A DNA stretch of 64,000 nucleotides from Parabacteroides sp. AM08-6 (GCF_003473295.1 NZ_QRMP01000002.1:63204-127203); one strand, 5' to 3'; counted from the stretch's first letter, positions 8,634 through 17,038 are shown. The notes: a model not told the origin generated them from the letters alone. Numbers and translations: made by a program.

Positions 8634-9530
8634 ATGAAAAAGATTAGAGCTGCCATTGTTGGATATGGCAATATAGGAAAGTATGTGTTGGAGGCTTTGG
8701 AAGCTGCTCCCGATTTCGAGGTAGCAGGTGTTGTGCGTCGGAACCCGAATGACATTCCGGACGAACTGAAAGCTTATACCGTAACAGACAATATCACCAA
8801 GTTGGATAAAGTAGACGTGGCTGTGCTGGCTACTCCGACACGTAGCGTAGAAGGATACGCGAAGGAAATACTTTCGTTGGGCATTAATACAGTGGATAGT
8901 TTTGATATTCATGGAGGTATCGCCGACCTGCGCCGCTCTTTGGATGCCGTAGCAAAAGCTCATAATACGGTTGCCGTGATTTCGGCAGGATGGGACCCGG
9001 GAAGTGACTCTGTAGTGCGGGCCCTTCTGGAAGCAATAGTTCCGAAAGGGATTACCTATACCAACTTCGGTCCCGGTATGAGTATGGGACATACGGTGGC
9101 AGTTAAGGCTATCGAAGGTGTAAAAGCTGCTTTGTCCATGACCATACCTCTGGGAACAGGTGTACATCGCCGCATGGTTTATATCGAAGTAAAAGATGGA
9201 TACGATTTTAACAAGGTGGCTGCTGCCATTAAAGCGGACGATTATTTTGCTCACGATGAAACACATGTCATGCAAGTGGAATGTGTGGATAACCTGTTGG
9301 ATATGGGGCATGGCGTGAACCTGGTTCGTAAAGGCGTCTCCGGCAAAACGCAAAATCAGTTGATTGAATTTGACATGAAAATCAACAATCCGGCTCTTAC
9401 GGCGCAAATCCTGGTATCGGTGGCCCGTGCAAGTTTCCGGCAACAGCCCGGTGCTTATACGATGATTGAATTGCCGGTTATCGACATGCTTTACGGTGAA
9501 AGAGAAAATTTGATTCGCAGACTCGTTTAA
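8634..9530 (+). CDS. ddh: meso-Diaminopimelate dehydrogenase
   Basis: NADP-dependent enzyme that makes meso-diaminopimelate from L-tetrahydrodipicolinate in one step, for lysine and peptidoglycan. The N-terminal dinucleotide fold has GYGNIGKYVLEAL at about residues 11-23. Further family hallmarks are SFDIHGG, SAGWDPGSDS and FGPGMSMGH. At 298 residues it is slightly shorter than the usual 320-330. The gene has its own promoter and is followed by a heptamer-repeat hairpin and lgt. Bacteria with Ddh can bypass the acylated DAP branch; whether this genome also has that branch is not visible here. Confidence 0.95.
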   Translation: MKKIRAAIVGYGNIGKYVLEALEAAPDFEVAGVVRRNPNDIPDELKAYTVTDNITKLDKVDVAVLATPTRSVEGYAKEILSLGINTVDSFDIHGGIADLRRSLDAVAKAHNTVAVISAGWDPGSDSVVRALLEAIVPKGITYTNFGPGMSMGHTVAVKAIEGVKAALSMTIPLGTGVHRRMVYIEVKDGYDFNKVAAAIKADDYFAHDETHVMQVECVDNLLDMGHGVNLVRKGVSGKTQNQLIEFDMKINNPALTAQILVSVARASFRQQPGAYTMIELPVIDMLYGERENLIRRLV

Positions 9531-9532
9531 TT

Positions 9533-9608
9533 AATTGTCGATTGACAAGGGACAATTGCTTTATCGCTCTTTTCTTTGTCCGTTGTCAATTGCCGATTGT
9601 CAATTATA
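9533..9608. repeat. Heptamer-repeat hairpin between ddh and lgt
   Basis: The left side reads as consecutive 7-mers AATTGTC, GATTGAC, AAGGGAC, AATTGCT (9533-9560). The right side reads CTTTGTC, CGTTGTC, AATTGCC, GATTGTC, AATTATA (9574-9608). The two sides pair over 15 bp with one mismatch (9541-9555 with 9576-9590) around a 20-nt loop. It fills nearly the whole 84-bp gap. Confidence 0.75.
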
Positions 9609-9614
9609 AAAATT

Positions 9615-10457
9615 ATGCTTGATTTTATTACCTGGACGGCCGATCCTGCTATTTTTACTATCGGTTCGCGTGAAATACGCTGGTACGGATTGGCTTTTGC
9701 CATAGGTTTCCTGATTGGTTATAAGATTGTGGAACGAATGTGGAAGAGAGAGAAACTTGATCCTGCATGGATTGATTCTTTGTTATTCTATACGATAATA
9801 GGTACGGTTGTTGGTGCTCGTCTGGGACATGTCCTTTTTTATGCGCCGGACTATTACCTGGCTCATCCCGTTGAAATCTTAAAAGTTTGGGAAGGAGGCT
9901 TGGCAAGCCACGGGGGAACATTAGGCATAATTATCGCGATTTATTTTTATTCCAAACGTGTTAGCCATCGCAGCATGTTGTGGACATTCGACAAATTGGT
10001 AGTCCCTACCGGTCTTGTTGCCGCCTTGATTCGTTTGGGAAATCTGATGAATCATGAGATATACGGGCATCCTACCGACAAGCCTTGGGGATTCCGGTTT
10101 ATTGAAAACTTGCATGCCTGGAAGAGAGGGGCCGAACCCATCTTTACGGCTCCTTGCCATCCTACGCAATTATATGAGGCAGCCAGTTATTTGTTGACAT
10201 TTGCAATCTGTATGTGGTTGTATTTCAAGAAAAATGCTTGGAAAAAAGAAGGTTTTATCTTTGGTGTGTTTATGATTTGTGTCTTTGGCTCCCGTTTCTT
10301 CATCGAGTTCCTGAAAAATGACCAGGAAGCATTTGAGGCGAATATGATGTTGAATATGGGACAGTGGCTAAGCATACCGTTTGTTTTGGCCGGATGTTTC
10401 TTTGTTTGGAGAGCGCAGAAGAAAAAAAGTTCCGACACCTTGGCATCCCGGTCTTGA
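9615..10457 (+). CDS. lgt: Prolipoprotein diacylglyceryl transferase
   Basis: Inner-membrane enzyme that moves diacylglycerol from phosphatidylglycerol onto the lipobox Cys, the first step of lipoprotein maturation and essential for the many lipoproteins in this window. I chose the ATG of MLDFITW; the upstream ATG would lie in the hairpin region. Family motifs are present: REIRWYGLAFAIGF, VGARLGHVLFY, WEGGLASHGG and the signature GNLMNHEIYGHPTD. Several hydrophobic segments fit the seven-helix topology. At 280 residues it has the normal length. Confidence 0.96.
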   Translation: MLDFITWTADPAIFTIGSREIRWYGLAFAIGFLIGYKIVERMWKREKLDPAWIDSLLFYTIIGTVVGARLGHVLFYAPDYYLAHPVEILKVWEGGLASHGGTLGIIIAIYFYSKRVSHRSMLWTFDKLVVPTGLVAALIRLGNLMNHEIYGHPTDKPWGFRFIENLHAWKRGAEPIFTAPCHPTQLYEAASYLLTFAICMWLYFKKNAWKKEGFIFGVFMICVFGSRFFIEFLKNDQEAFEANMMLNMGQWLSIPFVLAGCFFVWRAQKKKSSDTLASRS

Positions 10458-10494
10458 TTTACCATTTTCAACTTTCAATTATTAATAAATTAAG

Positions 10495-11694
10495 ATGTAC
10501 AAATTAAAAGAAATAGCAGACAATGTGTATTATGTAGGGGTGAATGACCGTCAGAAATCTCTTTTTGAGAATATGTGGCCGTTGCCTTACGGTGTATCTT
10601 ACAACTCCTATTTGATTGTGGACGAAAAGACTGTCCTGATTGATACCGTAGATGTTTGTTACTCTGATATATTCCTGAAAAAAATAGCAGATGCGCTCGG
10701 TGGTCGTACTCTCGACTATCTGGTAGTGAATCACATGGAACCCGACCATGCGGGAAGTATCCGCCTGTTGCGTCAACAATACCCGGATGTGCAAATCATC
10801 GGGAATAAGCAAACTTTCGGAATGTTGGACGGCTATCATGGCATCACTACCGGTTTGCATGAGGTGAAAGAAGGGGATACCTTGGAATTGGGGCGTCATA
10901 AACTGGCTTTCTATATGGCCCCGATGGTGCATTGGCCTGAGGTAATGGTCACCTATGATATGACGGATAAGATTCTTTTCTCTGCCGATGCGTTCGGTAC
11001 ATACGGGACACTGGACGGAGGCGTAATCGATTCTGAAATGAATGTAGAGCATTTTTGGGAAGAGATGCTTCGTTACTATTCCAATATTGTCGGGAAATAC
11101 GGAAATCCGGTACAACGGGCTTTGCAAAAACTTTCGGTATTGGATATTCAGACTATTTGTTCGACGCACGGACCTGTCTGGCGTGAATATGCCGCCAAAG
11201 CTATCGATATCTACGACCGCATGAGCCGGTATGAAGGTGAGGAAGGGGTCACTATCGTGTATGGTAGCATGTATGGGAATACCGAACAGATGGCAGAAGC
11301 AATTGCATCTTCGTTGGCGGACAGTGGTGTGAAAAACATTGTTATGCACAATGTAAGTAAGAGCCCTGCCTCCTATGTCCTGAAAGATGTGTTTAAATAT
11401 AAAGGTCTGATTATTGGCAGTCCTACTTATAGCAACAGTCTGTTTCCCGAAGTGGAAGCCATTTTGAGTAAGATTGAAATGCGTGAAGTGAAGAATCGCT
11501 TCTATGGTTATTTCGGCTCATTTACTTGGGCGGGGGCTGCCGTGAAACGTCTGGCTGCTTTCGGGGAAAAAATGAAATGGGAAACAGTTGGAGTTCCCGT
11601 TGAGCAGAAACAAGGTCTGAAAGCTGATAAATATGATGAATGCCGTGCTCTCGGTGAAGCAATGGCCGCCAAACTAAAAATAACTAATAACTGA
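10495..11694 (+). CDS. A-type flavodiiron protein (FprA family)
   Basis: Soluble oxygen or nitric oxide reductase that protects anaerobes. The N-terminal metallo-beta-lactamase-like domain carries the di-iron motif HMEPDH (His80, Glu82, Asp84, His85), then HWPEVM, SADAFG and STHGPVW. The C-terminal flavodoxin domain begins near residue 250 with VTIVYGSMYGNTEQMAEAIA, the FMN phosphate loop. Length is 399, standard for class A. The gene sits 37 bp after lgt and 17 bp before nagB on the same strand, possibly in one transcript. Which substrate is preferred, O2 or NO, is not visible. Confidence 0.95.
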   Translation: MYKLKEIADNVYYVGVNDRQKSLFENMWPLPYGVSYNSYLIVDEKTVLIDTVDVCYSDIFLKKIADALGGRTLDYLVVNHMEPDHAGSIRLLRQQYPDVQIIGNKQTFGMLDGYHGITTGLHEVKEGDTLELGRHKLAFYMAPMVHWPEVMVTYDMTDKILFSADAFGTYGTLDGGVIDSEMNVEHFWEEMLRYYSNIVGKYGNPVQRALQKLSVLDIQTICSTHGPVWREYAAKAIDIYDRMSRYEGEEGVTIVYGSMYGNTEQMAEAIASSLADSGVKNIVMHNVSKSPASYVLKDVFKYKGLIIGSPTYSNSLFPEVEAILSKIEMREVKNRFYGYFGSFTWAGAAVKRLAAFGEKMKWETVGVPVEQKQGLKADKYDECRALGEAMAAKLKITNN

Positions 11695-11711
11695 TTTAAA
11701 ATACAAATGTT

Positions 11712-12524
11712 ATGAGACTGATTATTGAACCTGATTACGAGCAACTCTCAAAATGGGCTGCCAATTATGTAGCTGCCAAGATTAAAAAAGCAAATCCGAC
11801 AGCAGAGAAACCATTTGTGCTGGGGCTTCCCACCGGCTCTTCCCCTTTAGGAATGTATAAAAATCTGATTGAATTGAATAAGCAGGGTGTCGTTTCTTTC
11901 CAAAATGTCATCACTTTCAATATGGACGAATATGTAGGCTTGCCGAAGGAACATCCTGAAAGTTATCATTCTTTTATGTGGAATAACTTTTTCAAACATA
12001 TTGATATCAAACCGGAAAATGTCAATATCCTGAATGGTAATGCTACCGACCTTGAAGCGGAATGTGCCGCTTATGAAGCGAAAATGAAGGCAGTCGGAGG
12101 TGTTGATTTATTCTTGGGAGGAATTGGCCCTGACGGTCATATCGCTTTCAACGAACCGGGTTCTTCCTTGTCGTCTCGTACGCGTGTAAAAACATTGACT
12201 ACGGATACTATCATTGCTAATTCCCGTTTCTTCGATAACGATGTGAATAAGGTTCCGAAAACTTCCGTTACAGTGGGAGTCGGTACGGTATTGGATGCCA
12301 AAGAAGTGCTTATCATGGTAAATGGTCATAATAAGGCGCGTGCGCTTCAGCAGGCTGTTGAAGGCAGTGTCAACCAAATGTGGACGATTACGGCTCTTCA
12401 GCTTCACCCGAAAGGTATTATTGTGGCGGACGAAGCTGCTTGTGCCGATATTAAGGTAGGTACTTACAATTATTTCAAAGATATTGAAAAGGAACATTTG
12501 TGCCCCTGCTCGTTGTTGAAGTAA
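11712..12524 (+). CDS. nagB: Glucosamine-6-phosphate deaminase
   Basis: Converts glucosamine-6-phosphate to fructose-6-phosphate and ammonia in amino-sugar catabolism. The catalytic residues of the E. coli enzyme are all present at the same numbers: Asp72 (NMDEYVGL), Asp141 and His143 ([10 protein letters not shown]) and Glu148 (NEPGS). [11 protein letters not shown] is the phosphate-binding loop. Length is 270. It follows the flavodiiron protein by 17 bp and ends in a strong terminator. No nagA lies next to it. Confidence 0.97.
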   Translation: MRLIIEPDYEQLSKWAANYVAAKIKKANPTAEKPFVLGLPTGSSPLGMYKNLIELNKQGVVSFQNVITFNMDEYVGLPKEHPESYHSFMWNNFFKHIDIKPENVNILNGNATDLEAECAAYEAKMKAVGGVDLFLGGIGPDGHIAFNEPGSSLSSRTRVKTLTTDTIIANSRFFDNDVNKVPKTSVTVGVGTVLDAKEVLIMVNGHNKARALQQAVEGSVNQMWTITALQLHPKGIIVADEAACADIKVGTYNYFKDIEKEHLCPCSLLK

Positions 12525-12569
12525 GCAATTGCTTATCGGTACAAGTTGACTAAATATATTTTGTATTAC

Positions 12570-12610
12570 AAAAAGGAGAAGGTATCCGGAAGGGATGCTT
12601 TCTCCTTTTT
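12570..12610 (+). terminator. Terminator of nagB
   Basis: AAAAAGGAGAA pairs with TTCTCCTTTTT, and the inner bases also pair (GGTATCC with GGGATGC, with wobbles). A T run follows. Confidence 0.92.
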
Positions 12611-12795
12611 TATTATGAAATCAATAGTAATAAGATGCGGATAACTCTTTCCACTCCCTTGCAGATATAGTAAGAAAAGCCTGCTTAAACTTTAGAAATA
12701 ATAGAATTTATTTTTTAAGCTTGCATCCAAATGACAATCTTGTTCCGTCTAATAAGAAAGATTAGTTCGTATGTTTAATTTAAAATTTGAAGATT

Positions 12796-13194
12796 ATGTC
12801 GATTTGTATGTTGAACGGTAATTTTATACCGGTGGTAATGCTTGTTTTGGTAGCTCCTTTTATCTTTGCTATCTGTATGGTATTGATTAAGAGTAATGAA
12901 AAGTATAGGCTCAATCAGTTGAAAGCTGATTTGTATATGAAAGCTCTTGAAAAAGGGGAACCTTTGCCTACCAACTTGTTTGACAATCCGAATAAGAAGA
13001 TGTCTAATTCGCTTAAGACTGCGATTATCCTGATTTCGATAGGAGTTGGCATTTCGCTGTTTCAGTTGTTCACCTTTGCTTCGGGCAATCTTTTTCAGGA
13101 TATGTCTGCCGGTTTGATACCTCTTTGTTTAGGCATCGGTTTCCTTATCATTCATTTTATCTGGAAAAAACAAGGTATCGAAGATGAAGAATGA
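12796..13194 (+). CDS. Small membrane protein, DUF6249-like, in sigma-factor operon
   Basis: 132 residues with three hydrophobic segments (about residues 8-28, 75-95 and 105-123) and a basic cytoplasmic loop between the first two. I start at the ATG of MSICMLNG; a TTG nine bases earlier is less likely. It resembles the DUF6249 proteins of Bacteroidetes sigma-factor operons. Its 3' end overlaps the ECF sigma gene by 11 bp, so the two are translationally coupled. It could sense membrane state for the sigma factor, but no function is established from sequence. Confidence 0.7.
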   Translation: MSICMLNGNFIPVVMLVLVAPFIFAICMVLIKSNEKYRLNQLKADLYMKALEKGEPLPTNLFDNPNKKMSNSLKTAIILISIGVGISLFQLFTFASGNLFQDMSAGLIPLCLGIGFLIIHFIWKKQGIEDEE

Positions 13195-13723
13195 CTCTTT
13201 ACTTGTATCGCGGATTTTATTGCTGGGAGACCGGAATGCTTTCAACCAACTGGTGAAGGAGTATCAGTCCCCCTTGCGTCGCTTTTTCTTCAACCTGACA
13301 GGAGGCGATGAGGAATTAAGCAAAGATCTGGCACAGGATACTTTTGTAAAGGTTTGGCTCAATATGGCTTCATTCCGTTCCGTTTCCACGTTTTCAACCT
13401 GGCTTTACAGGATTGCATATAATACGTTTTATGATTATATTCGCAATCGGAAATTGTCGGCTGAAGTTGATGTCGGAACACTAGGCAACAACCTTTGTGC
13501 CGAAGCTGGGAAAGATAAGGATTTCGGGATTGATTTTGCCCGCGCGCTTTTATTGTTGCGTGCCGAGGAACGGACGGTTGTCCTGTTGTTTTATATGGAA
13601 GATAAAACAGTAGAAACGATTGCCGGGATTATGGCCATGCCGGTTGGAACAGTGAAGTCGCATTTGTCGCGTGGGAAAAAGAAACTGACGGAGTACTTTA
13701 AAAGTACGGAGTATGATAAGTAA
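13184..13723 (+). CDS. ECF-type RNA polymerase sigma-70 factor
   Basis: Alternative sigma factor of 179 residues. Region 2 is seen in DLAQDTFVKVWLNM and FSTWLYRIAYNTFYDYIRNR (about residues 47-91). Region 4 is the helix-turn-helix ETIAGIMAMPVGTVKSHLSR (about residues 145-164). It overlaps the upstream membrane protein gene by 11 bp and is followed by a second small membrane protein that may be its anti-sigma factor. The set is compact and autonomous, as expected for an envelope-stress regulator. The target promoters are unknown. Confidence 0.94.
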   Translation: MKNDSLLVSRILLLGDRNAFNQLVKEYQSPLRRFFFNLTGGDEELSKDLAQDTFVKVWLNMASFRSVSTFSTWLYRIAYNTFYDYIRNRKLSAEVDVGTLGNNLCAEAGKDKDFGIDFARALLLLRAEERTVVLLFYMEDKTVETIAGIMAMPVGTVKSHLSRGKKKLTEYFKSTEYDK

Positions 13724-13749
13724 ATATGTGTAACGTAATAAAAACAATC

Positions 13750-14082
13750 ATGTTGGACGATAAACAATTATACGACCTTTTTAAATCGAATAAGACGGAG
13801 TTCGCTGACAATGGTTTTTCGGAGCGAGTCATGAAACGGTTACCTAAAAAGAGTAACCGGCTGCCGGAAGCCATCATCCTGGTCAGTCTGGTGTTGGGTA
13901 TCTTGTTGACAATCTGGTTGCAGGGTTTTCAGGCTATTTATGAAGGGATTCACAACTTGATTCTCTCACTCAGCCATATCCAAATGCCTTCGATAGTGCT
14001 TCTGAACGAGTATCTTATCGTTTTGCTTTTATTTGGAAGCATCGGCCTCAGTATGTATTTCTTTAAGAATATGCGGGATTGA
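13750..14082 (+). CDS. Small membrane protein (DUF5056-like), possible anti-sigma factor
   Basis: About 110 residues. A charged N-terminal part begins MLDDKQLYDLF and is followed by two hydrophobic segments (about residues 36-55 and 78-100). The layout of a short cytoplasmic domain followed by membrane helices, encoded directly after an ECF sigma gene, fits an anti-sigma factor and resembles DUF5056 proteins. An upstream ATG at 13726 would add 8 residues; the later start looks more like the family. The anti-sigma role is inference from position. Confidence 0.65.
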   Translation: MLDDKQLYDLFKSNKTEFADNGFSERVMKRLPKKSNRLPEAIILVSLVLGILLTIWLQGFQAIYEGIHNLILSLSHIQMPSIVLLNEYLIVLLLFGSIGLSMYFFKNMRD

Positions 14083-14106
14083 GCGGAATGCTTACGCATC
14101 AATCCC
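14075..14106. terminator. Stem-loop between convergent genes
   Basis: GGGATTGA (14075-14082) and TCAATCCC (14099-14106) pair over 8 bp and overlap the 3' ends of both convergent genes. The T runs are poor, so termination is only likely. Confidence 0.5.
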
Positions 14107-14964
14107 TGTGAATTCTTTTAAAGCATATCCTATCAGGAAGCTCAATGCGGCTACGCTGAAGCTCAGAACTGCCATTTCAGTGAATCGTTTGCGGAAACTT
14201 TCACTCCGGGCAACCGAGTAATAATAATTGAACAATGCAATAATTAGCAAGGCGGCTGCGAGCATGACTACCAAGGCTATCAGCACATTGCTGATAAAGA
14301 TGAATGGCGCGACAAGGGCGATAACCGTGAAGATGTAGGCAATACCTGTATAAACAGAGGCTTTTACAGGTTTTTTCCCTTCGCCCCCTTCCGACTTTGT
14401 GGACAAATATTCGGACGAAGCCATTGATAAGGCAGCGGCAATTCCGGTGATACTACCCGTCAGGGCAATAAGTTTAGAGTCGCTCAAGGCAAGTGTGAAA
14501 CCGGCCAAAGCTCCCGTGAATTCCACTAATGCATCATTTAATCCGAGTACGACAGAACCCATGTATTCGAGGCGTTCCTCATTGATAAGTGTTATCAGTT
14601 TCTCTTCATGTTCTTCTTCGTCGCGGGCTATTTGTTGCAGCTCCGGATAGTTCTTGTAAGCAGCATAATTGTTTTTGGCATTTTCTTCACTCTTTTCCAT
14701 CAGTTTGATAGCAAAGGTGATGCCTAATATACGGGCCAGCCAGTAATATTTGGCAATCCTCCATTTGTTGGGAGTTACCTCTTTCTCCGTATATTTCTTT
14801 ATGATTGCATAATGGCCTTTTTCTTCAGCAGCGATTTGCAACAAAACATCCCGGTTCGTTTCGTCTTTTTCGATGGCTGCCAGTTTCATATAAACAAGGC
14901 TCTCCGTGATTTCATTTTGTTGAAACCTGAGAAGAGTCTTGTTTGTCTGTTCGTCTATATTCAT
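14092..14964 (-). CDS. Ferritin-like domain fused to VIT1/CCC1 transporter
   Basis: The N-terminal 140 residues form a rubrerythrin/ferritin-like di-iron helix bundle. Carboxylate-His motifs are visible in IAAEEKGHY (Glu47-His51) and IARDEEEHEEKL (near residue 112). The C-terminal half is a VIT1/CCC1 transporter with about five hydrophobic segments (GSVVLGLNDALVEFTGALAG is the VIT signature). MbfA in alpha-proteobacteria has the same architecture and exports iron. This protein likely senses or oxidises Fe(II) and moves iron or manganese across the inner membrane. The gene begins 2 bp after the argS stop, so argS and this gene are probably cotranscribed. Confidence 0.88.
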   Translation of the reverse strand: MNIDEQTNKTLLRFQQNEITESLVYMKLAAIEKDETNRDVLLQIAAEEKGHYAIIKKYTEKEVTPNKWRIAKYYWLARILGITFAIKLMEKSEENAKNNYAAYKNYPELQQIARDEEEHEEKLITLINEERLEYMGSVVLGLNDALVEFTGALAGFTLALSDSKLIALTGSITGIAAALSMASSEYLSTKSEGGEGKKPVKASVYTGIAYIFTVIALVAPFIFISNVLIALVVMLAAALLIIALFNYYYSVARSESFRKRFTEMAVLSFSVAALSFLIGYALKEFTGIDA

Positions 14965-14966
14965 TC

Positions 14967-16760
14967 TTACATTCTTTCCGGCACTTCGATACCCAGCAAC
15001 GACATACCCGATTTAACAATCTTCGCTACGTTGGCGGATAATACCAGGCGGAACTTCTTTACTTCCTCGTTTTCTTCCCGCAGGATAGAGAAGTCGTGAT
15101 AGAACTGGTTGTATTCTTTTACCAAGTCATAAATATAATTGGCGATGAAAGCCGGGCTGTATTCCTTGCCGGCTTCACGTACGGTCGAGGCGTAGTCGGC
15201 AATCATCTGGATAAGCGTTTCTTCCTTTTCGGATATTTCTGTTGTGGTAGGAAGCACTTCCGGTAATACAATTCCCTGTTCGGCTGCTTTACGCAGGACA
15301 GAACGGATACGGGCGTATGTATATTGGATGAACGGACCGGTATTGCCGTTGAAGTCGATAGACTCCTTCGGATTGAAAGTCATGTTCTTGCGTGGGTCGA
15401 CTTTCAGGATGAAATATTTCAGGGAACCGAGGCCGACGATGCGGGCGATATTCTCAGCTTCATCCGGCGTCATTTCGTCCAGTTTGCCCAGTTCCTGAGA
15501 GATTTCACGGGCGGTAGTAACCATTTCTTCCATCAAATCGTCGGCATCCACAACAGTTCCTTCGCGGCTCTTCATCTTGCCTTCCGGCAGTTCCACCATG
15601 CCGTAAGAGAAATGAACCAGCCCTTTGCCGAATTCGAATCCTAATTTGTCCAACAGGATGGATAATACTTGGAAGTGGTAGTTTTGTTCGTTGCCGACCA
15701 CATAAATCATCTTGTTGATGGGATAATCGTCGAAGCGCAGTTTGGCAGTACCGATGTCCTGAGTCATGTAAACGGAGGTCCCGTCGGCACGGAGCAACAA
15801 TTTCTCGTCCAGCCCTTCACCCGTCAGGTCTGCCCATACAGACCCGTCTTCGCGGCGGTAGAAGATGCCTTTGTCCAGTCCTTCCAGTACTTTTGATTTT
15901 CCTTCCAGATAGGTTTGCGATTCGTAATATATCTTGTCGAAGTTAACTCCCATCGTTTTATAGGTTTCGTCGAAACCTGCATATACCCAGTTGTTCATCA
16001 TTTCCCACAGGGCGCGAACTTCCTTGTCGCCGGCCTCCCATTTACGAAGCATTTCACGGGCTTCGGCCATCAAGGGAGAAGCTGCTTCTGCTTCCTCTTT
16101 GGTCATCCCTTTTGCTTCGAGCGCGGCTGTTTCTTCTTTCAGTTTGTTGCTGAAAAGGACATAGAAATCGCCAATCAGATGGTCGCCTTTTTTTCCGGCT
16201 GTTTCGGGTGTGACGCCATTGCCCCATTTCTGCCATGCCAACATGGATTTGCAGATGTGGATACCCCGGTCGTTCACGATATTCGTCTTGACCACTCTGT
16301 TTCCGTTCGCCTTCATGATTTCGGATAAGCTGAAACCTAACAGGTTATTGCGTACGTGGCCTAAGTGGAGCGGCTTGTTGGTGTTGGGCGAAGAATATTC
16401 AATCATCACCAGCGGAGATTGTTCCGTTGTCGGGATGATACCGTAGTTGGGCTGCTTGTTTATATCGTTCAGCAGGTTAATCCAGCATGCGCCGGCAACC
16501 GTCAGGTTGAGGAACCCTTTGATGACATTAAATCCGGCAATGGCAGGTTCATTCTTAAGCAGGTATTCCCCGATTTCCTGAGCCGTCTGCTCGGGCGATT
16601 TCTTCGACATGCGGAGAAATGGGAAAACGACCAGCGTAAGATGCCCTTTAAACTCTTTCTTTGTCTTCTGCAATTGCACCTGATTGGCGGCAACATCTGC
16701 TCCATACAGTTCTTTAATGCCGGCTATTGTGGCGCCGGTAATCTGTTGTTCGATAACCAT
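14967..16760 (-). CDS. argS: Arginyl-tRNA synthetase
   Basis: Class I synthetase charging tRNA-Arg. The HIGH-type motif is HLGH within NTNKPLHLGHVRNNLLG (about residues 127-143), and the KMSKS counterpart is GKMKSREGTVV. The Arg-tRNA synthetase N-terminal additional domain (residues 1-110) and the C-terminal DALR anticodon-binding domain are present. Length is 597. The leader RNA of about 75-80 nt contains two strong hairpins with UUCGCGA loops, and the promoter is flanked upstream by a 22-bp palindrome array, so control at this gene deserves attention. Confidence 0.97.
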   Translation of the reverse strand: MVIEQQITGATIAGIKELYGADVAANQVQLQKTKKEFKGHLTLVVFPFLRMSKKSPEQTAQEIGEYLLKNEPAIAGFNVIKGFLNLTVAGACWINLLNDINKQPNYGIIPTTEQSPLVMIEYSSPNTNKPLHLGHVRNNLLGFSLSEIMKANGNRVVKTNIVNDRGIHICKSMLAWQKWGNGVTPETAGKKGDHLIGDFYVLFSNKLKEETAALEAKGMTKEEAEAASPLMAEAREMLRKWEAGDKEVRALWEMMNNWVYAGFDETYKTMGVNFDKIYYESQTYLEGKSKVLEGLDKGIFYRREDGSVWADLTGEGLDEKLLLRADGTSVYMTQDIGTAKLRFDDYPINKMIYVVGNEQNYHFQVLSILLDKLGFEFGKGLVHFSYGMVELPEGKMKSREGTVVDADDLMEEMVTTAREISQELGKLDEMTPDEAENIARIVGLGSLKYFILKVDPRKNMTFNPKESIDFNGNTGPFIQYTYARIRSVLRKAAEQGIVLPEVLPTTTEISEKEETLIQMIADYASTVREAGKEYSPAFIANYIYDLVKEYNQFYHDFSILREENEEVKKFRLVLSANVAKIVKSGMSLLGIEVPERM

Positions 16761-16773
16761 ATTCGTTTTATCC

Positions 16774-16833
16774 GGACAGTTCGCGAACTGTCCACTACGG
16801 GTTTATGTTATAACTGGCGGCTCGCGAACCGCC
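16774..16833 (-). promoter_or_regulatory. Two hairpins in the argS leader
   Basis: GGACAGTTCG/CGAACTGTCC at 16774-16793 is a perfect 20-bp palindrome. At 16816-16833 the coding strand reads GGCGGT-TCGCGA-GCCGCC, a 6-bp stem. Both have a TTCGCGA-type loop and both lie between the promoter element at 16846-16853 and the argS start at 16760. They could regulate argS by attenuation or by RNA stability. Confidence 0.7.
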
Positions 16834-16845
16834 GTTTTGCGCCTG

Positions 16846-16853
16846 CAAAGTTA
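16846..16853 (-). promoter_or_regulatory. -7 promoter element of argS
   Basis: CAAAGTTA on the plus strand is TAACTTTG on the coding strand, matching TAnnTTTG. No TTTG was found at the -33 position. Confidence 0.6.
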
Positions 16854-16920
16854 TATGTTTATTTTGTAAAAACCATACTCTTCCGCCAGCGAAACTTTTG
16901 TTATGCGGGGAACCTATCTG

Positions 16921-17006
16921 AGTGCCATGCCGAAGGCACTTGAGTGCCAATAGGATGGCACAGTAGTGCCACTATAATGGCACTGGAGTGTCAATACTGT
17001 GGCACT
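16921..17006. repeat. 22-bp-periodic array of four hairpins (AGTGCCA/TGGCACT)
   Basis: AGTG(C/T)C recurs at 16921, 16943, 16965 and 16987, exactly every 22 bp. Each unit is left arm AGTGCCA, a 6-nt variable loop, right arm TGGCAC(T), and a short spacer. Loops are ATAGGA, CTATAA and ATACTG in units 2-4. Unit 4 changes the left arm to AGTGTCA, which still pairs through a G-T wobble. The array lies between the hup terminator and the argS promoter, with no coding sequence. Confidence 0.88.
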
Positions 17007-17038
17007 GGCAAAAGCTTGTATGTATGTTAACGATTATC

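Noticed and set aside
8424..9443. Minus-strand open frame of 339 codons opposite ddh
   Set aside because: It is antisense to ddh, whose motifs are unmistakable, and its product is rich in Cys, His and Ser without any family pattern.
16365..16943. Plus-strand open frame of 192 codons opposite argS
   Set aside because: It lies antisense to the conserved N-terminal part of argS and extends into the leader hairpins; argS explains the coding signal.
16921..17006. CRISPR array
   Set aside because: Units are 22 bp, conserved parts are inverted arms and not whole repeats, variable parts are only 6 nt, and no cas genes are in the window.
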